From assembly GCF_001424565.1 (NCBI RefSeq), contig NZ_LMOL01000005.1, forward strand, positions 393,819 to 457,818: a stretch of 64,000 bases of DNA. The letters run 5' to 3'. A model generated the notes under the pieces. That model was given only the letters and a program-made list of their open reading frames with translations, did not search any database and had not been told where the DNA came from. Position numbers and translations under genes: made by a program. Shown in pieces: positions 58,546-64,000 of this stretch. How positions within the stretch are numbered: position 1 is the stretch's first letter; each line of letters begins with the position of its first letter. Source of the stretch: Arthrobacter sp. Leaf141. Lineage in GTDB: Bacteria; Actinomycetota; Actinomycetes; Actinomycetales; Micrococcaceae.

Positions 58546-59856
58546 TTGCTTAGCGCATTTGGCCGGGCCTTTCGCACGCCTGATCTGCGACGCAAGTTGT
58601 TGTTCACGCTGGGAATCATCACCATCTTCCGCTTGGGTGCGTACATTCCCTCGCCCGGTGTGAGCTACCAGAATGTCCAGCAATGCTTGCAGAACGGTCA
58701 GACCGCAGGCGGGCTCTACCAGCTCGTCAACCTGTTCAGCGGCGGTGCGTTGCTCCAGGTGTCCATCTTCGCCCTGGGCATCATGCCGTACATCACGGCC
58801 AGCATCATCGTCCAGCTGCTCCGGGTGGTTATTCCCCGGTTCCAGCAGCTGTACGAGGAGGGCGCGTCGGGCCAGTCCAAACTGACCCAGTACACGCGTT
58901 ACCTCACCATCGCCCTCGGTTTGCTGAACGCCACCACGCTGATTTCGCTGGCGCGTTCCGGCCAGCTGCTTCCCGGCTGTAACCTCCCGATCATCCCCGA
59001 CGACAGCATCATCACCACGATCCTGCTGATCATCACCCTGACGGCCGGCACCGGCCTGATCATGTGGATGGGCGAACTGGTCACCGAGAAGGGCGTGGGC
59101 AACGGCATGTCGCTGCTCATCTTCACGTCCATTGCGGCGACCTTCCCGTCCTCGCTCGGCGCCATCTGGACCTCGCAGGGCCCCGGAACGTTCTTTATCG
59201 TCCTGGCCGTGGGCCTGCTCACCGTGGCCCTGGTGGTGTTCGTTGAACAGTCCCAGCGCCGCGTCCCCGTGCAGTACGCCAAGCGGATGATCGGCCGCCG
59301 CACCGTCGGCGGCACCAGCACGTACATCCCCATCAAGGTCAACATGGCCGGAGTTATCCCGGTCATCTTTGCCTCCTCGATGCTTTACCTGCCCGGCCTG
59401 ATCTCCCAGTTCAACCAGCCCAAGGCCGGCGAGCCGATCCAGCCGTGGGTTGAGTGGATCAACAACAACCTCACCCGAGGCGACCACCCGATCTACATGG
59501 TGCTGTACTTCGCCATGATTGTGTTCTTCACCTACTTCTACGTCGCGATCACCTTCAACCCTGAAGAGGTCTCGGACAACATGAAGAAGTACGGCGGCTT
59601 TATCCCCGGCATCCGTGCCGGCAAACCTACCGCTGATTACCTGCAGTACGTCCTCTCCCGGATCACGCTCCCCGGTGCCATGTACCTCGGCTTCGTTGCG
59701 CTGATCCCGTTGGTTGCCCTGGTGCTGATCAACGCGAACCAGAACTTCCCGTTCGGTGGCACCTCGATCCTGATCATGGTGGGTGTTGGCCTGGAGACCG
59801 TCAAGCAGATTGATGCGCAGCTACAACAACGTCACTACGAAGGGCTTTTGCGATGA
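58546..59856 (+). CDS. secY: preprotein translocase subunit SecY
   Basis: The channel subunit of SecYEG, 436 residues and ten membrane segments. TTG at 58546 was chosen because ACAGGAGG lies five bases upstream and the protein then starts LSAFGRAFRTPDLRRKLLFTL, the usual N-terminus; a start at 58489 would add 19 unrelated residues. The plug/TM2 region ALGIMPYITASIIVQLL and the cytoplasmic loop TFNPEEVSDNMKKYGGFIPG are conserved. The stop overlaps the adk start by four bases. Confidence 0.98.
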   Translation: MLSAFGRAFRTPDLRRKLLFTLGIITIFRLGAYIPSPGVSYQNVQQCLQNGQTAGGLYQLVNLFSGGALLQVSIFALGIMPYITASIIVQLLRVVIPRFQQLYEEGASGQSKLTQYTRYLTIALGLLNATTLISLARSGQLLPGCNLPIIPDDSIITTILLIITLTAGTGLIMWMGELVTEKGVGNGMSLLIFTSIAATFPSSLGAIWTSQGPGTFFIVLAVGLLTVALVVFVEQSQRRVPVQYAKRMIGRRTVGGTSTYIPIKVNMAGVIPVIFASSMLYLPGLISQFNQPKAGEPIQPWVEWINNNLTRGDHPIYMVLYFAMIVFFTYFYVAITFNPEEVSDNMKKYGGFIPGIRAGKPTADYLQYVLSRITLPGAMYLGFVALIPLVALVLINANQNFPFGGTSILIMVGVGLETVKQIDAQLQQRHYEGLLR

Positions 59857-60431
59857 CGAGAATGCTGATTATTGGACCTCCCGGGTCCGGCAAGGGAACG
59901 CAGGCAGAGCGGATTTCGGAACGCCTCGGCGTTGTTGCAATCTCCACCGGCGACATCTTCCGTGCCAACGTCAAGGGCGAAACGCCGCTGGGCCTCGAAG
60001 CCAAGCAGTACATGGACAACGGTGACTTTGTCCCGGACAGCGTCACCAACAAGATGGTCCGCGACCGGCTCAGCGAGTCCGACGTCGTCAACGGCTTCCT
60101 CCTGGACGGCTACCCCCGCACGACGGCCCAGGTTGACTACCTCGACGAAATCCTCGCCACCGGCGATGAGAAGCTTGACGTTGTTCTCCAGCTGACCGCC
60201 GACGACGAGGAACTGGTCCACCGGCTTTTGGGCCGGGCCAAGGAAACGGGCCGGAGCGATGACAACGAAGCCGTCATCCGGCACCGCCTGGACCTCTACC
60301 ACGAGCAGACCGAAGCTGTGGTGGCCAAGTATGCCGAGCGCGGCATCCTCACCCAGGTGGACGGCATCGGCGCGATCGATGAAGTCACCGATCGCGTGAT
60401 GCAGGCTATCAAGGCGGCACAGGCAGCCTGA
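59853..60431 (+). CDS. adk: adenylate kinase (short-lid form)
   Basis: Converts AMP and ATP to two ADP. 192 residues; P-loop GPPGSGKGTQAERISERLG, AMP-binding ISTGDIFRANV and DGYPRTTAQVDYLDE. The LID region is short (RLLGRAKETGRSDDNEAVIRHR) and lacks the zinc cysteines, as in mycobacterial enzymes. Coupled to secY; a hairpin (60452-60479) separates it from map. Confidence 0.97.
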   Translation: MTRMLIIGPPGSGKGTQAERISERLGVVAISTGDIFRANVKGETPLGLEAKQYMDNGDFVPDSVTNKMVRDRLSESDVVNGFLLDGYPRTTAQVDYLDEILATGDEKLDVVLQLTADDEELVHRLLGRAKETGRSDDNEAVIRHRLDLYHEQTEAVVAKYAERGILTQVDGIGAIDEVTDRVMQAIKAAQAA

Positions 60432-60451
60432 TTCAGGCGAACGTTTTGCGA

Positions 60452-60480
60452 GGCTCCTCCCGGTCCAGGGAGGAGCCTTC
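60452..60480 (+). terminator. hairpin after adk
   Basis: AGGCTCCTCCC (60452-60462), loop of six, exact complement 60469-60479, ending TTCG; too few T for a strong intrinsic terminator. Confidence 0.6.
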
Positions 60481-60500
60481 GCCATTTGAAAGGACACACC

Positions 60501-61328
60501 ATGGCCTTCGGCCAGCCCCGCATTGAATACAAAAACAACGCCCAGATGCGCACCATGCATGAGGCCGGACTGGTCCTCAGCCGCGCGCTTGACGCCGCAG
60601 TGGCCGCCGCGGTGCCGGGAGTCACCACCAAGCACCTGGACGACGTGTTCGCGGCCGTCCTCAACGAGGCGGGCGCCAAGTCCAACTTCCTCGGCTATCA
60701 CGGCTTCCCGGCCACCATCTGCACCTCCGTGAATGAGGAAGTGGTCCACGGCATTCCCGGCAGCCGCGTCCTGGCCAACGGCGACATCATCTCGATCGAC
60801 GGCGGGGCAATCGTCAACGGCTGGCACTCCGACTCGGCCCGGACCGCTATTGTGGGTGACGCGGATCCCGAGGACCAGCGGCTCTCCGACGTGACCCAGG
60901 CCGCCATGTGGCGGGGGATCGCGGCCCTTGCCTCAGGCACCCACGTGGGTGATATCGGCGCGGCGATCGACGACTACGTTTCCGGTGTCAGCGGTAAGCC
61001 GCTCGGCATCCTCGAGGACTACGTGGGCCACGGCATCGGCTCCGAGATGCATATGGCCCCGGACGTGCTCAACTACCGCACCAGCCACCGCGGACCCAAG
61101 ATCCGCGCGGGCCTCTGCCTGGCCATCGAGCCCATGTTGGTCCGCGGCAGCATCGACACGGCCGTGCTGGCGGACGACTGGACAGTGGTGACCACTGACG
61201 GCAAGCGCTCCTGCCAGTGGGAACACTCTGTGGCAGTTCACGAAAAAGGCATCTGGGTGCTCTCAGCGCCCGACGGCGGCGCGGAGCACCTGGTGCCCCT
61301 CGGCGTCACGCCCGTACCGATCCCGTAG
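60501..61328 (+). CDS. map: methionine aminopeptidase type I
   Basis: Removes the initiator methionine. 275 residues from ATG 60501 behind GAAAGGACAC; the ORF ATG at 60486 has no ribosome site. Metal ligands are visible as the two Asp of SIDGGAIVNGWHSDSART, the His of YVGHGIGSEMHMAP, and the Glu of CLAIEPMLVRG and QWEHSVAV. NEEVVHGIPGSR is typical. The infA-rpmJ-rpsM genes that normally follow are absent here. Confidence 0.97.
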   Translation: MAFGQPRIEYKNNAQMRTMHEAGLVLSRALDAAVAAAVPGVTTKHLDDVFAAVLNEAGAKSNFLGYHGFPATICTSVNEEVVHGIPGSRVLANGDIISIDGGAIVNGWHSDSARTAIVGDADPEDQRLSDVTQAAMWRGIAALASGTHVGDIGAAIDDYVSGVSGKPLGILEDYVGHGIGSEMHMAPDVLNYRTSHRGPKIRAGLCLAIEPMLVRGSIDTAVLADDWTVVTTDGKRSCQWEHSVAVHEKGIWVLSAPDGGAEHLVPLGVTPVPIP

Positions 61329-61336
61329 CGCCCCCT

Positions 61337-61402
61337 CCCAACTGACTCGCACTTGTTGTCGTTTTGAGCGCTGAAAACGACAACTACTGCGAGTCAGTTG
61401 GG
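61337..61402. repeat. 66-base palindrome between convergent genes (family A)
   Basis: CCCAACTGACTCGCAC... (61337-61365) and its inverted copy (61374-61402) match at 27 of 29 positions, loop GAGCGCTG. Same family as 27041-27106. It starts nine bases after the map stop, and the opposite-strand regulator gene ends inside it (stop at 61384-61386). Confidence 0.9.
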
Positions 61403-61605
61403 TCCGGCTCCCAGCGCAGGAGGTCGCCCGGCTGGCAGTCCAGCACCCCGCACAGGGCTTCTAGGGTGGTGAACCGGACAGCCTTGGCCCGGCCGTTCTT
61501 CAACACGGCCAGGTTGGCCGGGGTGATCCCGATCTTTTCGGCCAGCAGCCCCACCGGCATCTTCCGCTTGGCCAGCATTACGTCGATGTCCACGATGATG
61601 GGCAT
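61384..61605 (-). CDS. XRE-family small transcriptional regulator
   Basis: A 73-residue helix-turn-helix protein: MPIIVDIDVMLAKRKMPVGL, then LAEKIGITPANLAVLKNGRA and TLEALCGVLDCQPGDLLRW, the full Cro/C1-type fold. Homologues (YozG type) are paired with a DUF2975 membrane protein and probably regulate it. The ATG at 61605 overlaps the DUF2975 stop by one base. The last five codons (PTDSQ) and the stop are supplied by the family A palindrome. Confidence 0.92.
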   Translation of the reverse strand: MPIIVDIDVMLAKRKMPVGLLAEKIGITPANLAVLKNGRAKAVRFTTLEALCGVLDCQPGDLLRWEPDPTDSQ

Positions 61606-62096
61606 CAGATGACCTCGTCCAGTTCCGAACGCAGGGTGGTGGCTTCCGCGTCCCGGGCCACGGCCTGGGCCAGGAGCGTGCGCAGGACCAGGACAATTAA
61701 TGCCACGCCGGCCACCAGCAACGCGGCGCCGCACACCAGCAGGACCACACCGGGGGCGATGTCGCCGGGTGCCAGCAGGACAGCCACGCCAAACACCAGC
61801 AGGGATGCCGCGGTCATGGCGCCGAAGATGATGTCCACGTAGCGGAAAGCCGCCAGCGAGAAGACGGTGCCGCGCCGGACCATGGTCAGCAGCCGCCAGA
61901 CGCAGACCGCAGTGATTTCGACGCACAGGATTCCCAGCACCACGATAACCAGCGCCGCGACCCGGGGCCCTTCTGGTGCGCCCGCCTCTTCCAGGTCCAC
62001 GGCCAGCAGCGGCACCATGCGCACCTGGACAAACAGCGAGCCTGCGAGGACCAGAGCCAGCACAATGCGGAGGGCGAAGACGGACAGTTTTCCCAC
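61605..62096 (-). CDS. DUF2975 membrane protein
   Basis: A 163-residue protein with four membrane segments (FALRIVLALVLAGSLFVQV, AALVIVVLGILCVEITAVCV, IIFGAMTAASLLVFGVAVLL, VVLLVCGAALLVAGVALIVL) and a cytoplasmic tail, matching the DUF2975 pattern including RRGTVFSLAAFRYV. GTG at 62096 has TAGGAGC upstream. Function unknown; it is always found with an XRE regulator, as here. Confidence 0.88.
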   Translation of the reverse strand: MGKLSVFALRIVLALVLAGSLFVQVRMVPLLAVDLEEAGAPEGPRVAALVIVVLGILCVEITAVCVWRLLTMVRRGTVFSLAAFRYVDIIFGAMTAASLLVFGVAVLLAPGDIAPGVVLLVCGAALLVAGVALIVLVLRTLLAQAVARDAEATTLRSELDEVI

Positions 62097-62162
62097 GGAC
62101 AGCTCCTAGTATCGAACAACAATGGCAATCTATCGTTAATCAATAGATTGAACAAGCTGTCC
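62097..62162. promoter_or_regulatory. nested inverted repeats before the DUF2975-XRE pair
   Basis: CAATCTAT (62126-62133) and ATAGATTG (62143-62150) form a dyad with a nine-base spacer. Around it, GGACAGCT (62097-62104) and AGCTGTCC (62155-62162) form a second one. The inner dyad is AT-rich and lies where the promoter should be; the XRE protein is the obvious ligand. Confidence 0.5.
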
Positions 62163-62171
62163 ACAGCACAA

Positions 62172-62208
62172 AAGGCCAGGTGCAGCTTTGGCAGCCGCAC
62201 CTGGCCTT
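62172..62208 (-). terminator. intrinsic terminator after the solute-binding protein gene
   Basis: AAGGCCAGGTGC (62172-62183) and its exact complement (62197-62208), loop of 13; on the minus strand the hairpin is followed by TTTTGTG. Confidence 0.8.
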
Positions 62209-62218
62209 CAGCGGAAGG

Positions 62219-63577
62219 TTATGCCTTCAGCTTGGGCTTCACATCGGTGTTGTACAGGCCCTCAAGGGTAGCCTTCAGCTCGGTCATGGTGGTCTTGACG
62301 TCCGCTTCCTGGGTGAGGATCTTCGCCGCCGCCTTGGCCATCTCCTGGTCCGCGCCGGGCAGGAACGCCCGGGCGTTGTCCTGGACGCGGGTCACGGCCA
62401 GCTGGTCCATTGCGGTCTTGATCTGCGGGGTCTTGGCCAGCACGGCGGTCATGTCGGCCGACTTCCTGGTGGGCATGTAGCCCGTGGCGGCCGAGAACGC
62501 CGCGGTGTTTTCCGGCTCGGTGACGAACTGCAGGAACATGGCTGCGGCCAGCTGCTCCTCAGGGGTGACTCCGCTGGGGATGCCCAGGCCCGCGCCGCCG
62601 GTGGGGCACACCTCGGTCTTGGCCTTGGAACCGCCGGGAAGGAAACCAACGCCCACGTTGAAGGTGGCGGACTTGAGGATGCCGATCAGCGAGCCCGTGG
62701 AGGACACCGTAGCCGAGGCCAGTCCGGCAGCGAAGTCATCAGCCGATTCCTTCGAAGACACCCCGGCCCAGGCGTCCTTGTACACAGAGTCCTGGGCTGC
62801 CTGGAGTGCCGCCACCGACTCGGCCGAATCGCAGGTGACCTCCCAGTCCCTGGACCATGAGCCACCTTCGCCCCAGAGGTTGTTCTGCAGGGTCCAGCCC
62901 GCGTAGCCGGCCAGGGCCGGGTGCATAAACGCGTACTGGGCCCCGGTGGTTGCCTTCAGCTTCGGTGCCCATTCGGCGAATTCCTGCCAGGTGGCGGGCG
63001 CCCGGTCCGGCAGCCCGGCAGCAGCGAAGTGGTCCTTGTTGTAGTAGAACAGCGGAGTGGAACGGCCGTAGGGCAAGGCCCACTGCTGGCCGTCGTACTT
63101 GTAGTCGTCCACCAGGGAGGTGCGGAAGTCGTCCAGCTTGACGTCCAGCTGGCTGATGAGGGAGTCCAACGGGATGATGTTCCCGTTGAGGTAGTAGCGG
63201 AACCACCAGACGTCAGACAACACCACCAGCGCGGGCAAACCGGACTTCGCGGCCTGCGCCGTCTGGAACTTCTGGGCGATTTCCTCATAGTTGGCGCCGG
63301 CTGTGACCAGGTTGACTTTGATCCCGGGATTTTTGGCCTCGAAGCGCGCGATCATGTCCTTTTCCACGTCCTGGGACTTGCCCGGGTGGTTGGACCAGAA
63401 ATCGATGGACGCGGCGGGGGTGACGCCGTCAAAATTCAGGGCCGTCTCGCTGGGACCCGTGCCGGCAGCGGTGGAGGGGCCACCGCAGGCGCTGAGCGCG
63501 GCGGCGCCGGCCCCCATTCCGGCCAGGGAAAGGAAGAGCCTGCGGTCCAGTGCCAGCTTCAGTGGTTTCGGTGCCAT
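62219..63577 (-). CDS. sugar ABC transporter substrate-binding lipoprotein
   Basis: A 452-residue family 1 extracellular binding protein, related to glycerol-3-phosphate or oligosaccharide binders. The signal peptide has a twin-arginine-like DRRLFLSLAGMG and lipobox LSAC with C31 lipidated. SIDFWSNHPGKSQDVEKDMI, QTAQAAKSGLPALVVLSDVW and ALPYGRSTPLFYYNKDHF are typical of UgpB-like proteins. It follows the membrane permease gene on the minus strand by 117 bases and is probably the last gene of the transporter operon. Substrate unknown. Confidence 0.93.
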   Translation of the reverse strand: MAPKPLKLALDRRLFLSLAGMGAGAAALSACGGPSTAAGTGPSETALNFDGVTPAASIDFWSNHPGKSQDVEKDMIARFEAKNPGIKVNLVTAGANYEEIAQKFQTAQAAKSGLPALVVLSDVWWFRYYLNGNIIPLDSLISQLDVKLDDFRTSLVDDYKYDGQQWALPYGRSTPLFYYNKDHFAAAGLPDRAPATWQEFAEWAPKLKATTGAQYAFMHPALAGYAGWTLQNNLWGEGGSWSRDWEVTCDSAESVAALQAAQDSVYKDAWAGVSSKESADDFAAGLASATVSSTGSLIGILKSATFNVGVGFLPGGSKAKTEVCPTGGAGLGIPSGVTPEEQLAAAMFLQFVTEPENTAAFSAATGYMPTRKSADMTAVLAKTPQIKTAMDQLAVTRVQDNARAFLPGADQEMAKAAAKILTQEADVKTTMTELKATLEGLYNTDVKPKLKA

Positions 63578-63694
63578 GGGTGGTGCCTTTCGTTTGTGCC
63601 GGGGCAGGCTGCGGCGCAGCCCGGCGGTCCGGCTGGATGCGGTGGGAGGAGAGCTTTTGGTTGAAGGAACGGCCGACGGCGGGTGGCCGGGGGA

Positions 63695-64000
63695 TCAGCC
63701 CGTGACGCTGCCCTGGGTCAGGCCGGCCACGATGTAGCGCTGCAGCATGGCGAAAACCACCAGGATGGGCAGGATCACCAGGACGGCACCGGCCATCATG
63801 ATGCCCCAGCCGGCGCCGTTGCCTTCGGAGTTCTGGAGCAGGGTCAGGCCTACGGGCAGCGTCATGCTTTCGGGCTTGTCGGTGATGATCAGCGGCCAGA
63901 TGTATTCGTTCCACTCGCTGACCACGGTCACCAGGGCCACGGTGGCGATGGAGGGCAGGGATACCGGGGCCGCCACCTGCCAGAGCCGGCGCCAGTGCCC
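63695..64000 (-). CDS. carbohydrate ABC transporter permease (partial)
   Basis: The C-terminal 101 codons of a MalG/UgpE-type permease; the start is beyond the right window edge. The frame stays open to base 64000 with GHWRRLWQVAAPVSLPSIAT, which continues the EAA-type loop, then WNEYIWPLIITDKPESMTLP and a final helix with ILPILVVFAMLQRYIVAGLT. It would work with the binding protein downstream; the partner permease is presumably further upstream. Confidence 0.9.
   Translation of the reverse strand, partial: GHWRRLWQVAAPVSLPSIATVALVTVVSEWNEYIWPLIITDKPESMTLPVGLTLLQNSEGNGAGWGIMMAGAVLVILPILVVFAMLQRYIVAGLTQGSVTG

Noticed and set aside
60452-60480. Transcription fully ending between adk and map
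   Set aside because: The hairpin lacks a T tract and map follows with a short gap on the same strand; read-through is at least as likely.

Overview
The window is a high-G+C actinobacterial chromosome segment, most likely from the Arthrobacter/Pseudarthrobacter group (Micrococcaceae). The evidence is mycothiol synthase (MshD), a GlnR-type orphan regulator, PspC-linked LuxR two-component proteins, actinobacterial RpoB/RpoC and ribosomal protein sequences, and frequent GTG/TTG starts. The genus assignment is an inference from remembered protein sequences; no search was run. I see no rRNA, CRISPR array, prophage or transposase. One tRNA is present.

Layout. 1-9.6 kb: a conserved actinobacterial neighbourhood, glnR-mshD-ppk on the minus strand. 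Divergent from it is a plus-strand run of a membrane protein, a 37-residue microprotein, a nitrobindin-like FABP, a flavodoxin-fold oxidoreductase, YgfZ, an ankyrin protein and a DHA2-type MFS exporter. 8.9-18.9 kb: signalling and envelope genes. These are a GNAT, phosphofructokinase, an ABC-2 exporter operon with its own two-component system, and a PspC envelope-stress cluster whose regulators are a PspC-fused kinase and a LuxR regulator. 19-20.2 kb: an aspartate-type aminotransferase.

20.4-42.1 kb: the translation/transcription core, tRNA-Trp, secE, nusG, rplKA, rplJL, rpoBC, rpsLG, fusA and tuf. It is interrupted by a tandem pair of double-GNAT genes between rplA and rplJ, and by ybaK, a thiolase and a lipoprotein gene between rplL and rpoB. 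42.2-48.0 kb: a giant polytopic membrane protein (about 1371 aa) with a palindrome in its promoter region, a microprotein and a GH1 glycosidase.

48.4-61.3 kb: the S10 operon (rpsJ to rpsQ), the spc-type operon (rplN to rplO, without rpsN), then secY-adk-map. 61.4-64 kb: an XRE/DUF2975 pair and part of a sugar ABC transporter operon. The usual infA-rpmJ-rpsM-rpsK-rpoA continuation is absent here.

The most interesting signals are non-coding. Long, nearly perfect palindromes of two sequence families sit exactly at convergent gene ends, and in two cases run into the last codons of a gene. Perfect hairpins without a U tract recur in the wide gaps of translation operons. A TAGACT-type -10 motif recurs upstream of five translation or transcription units. 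Inverted-repeat operators lie before the ABC/two-component operon, the PspC cluster and the giant membrane protein. I found no single island that is clearly a new defence or mobile system.
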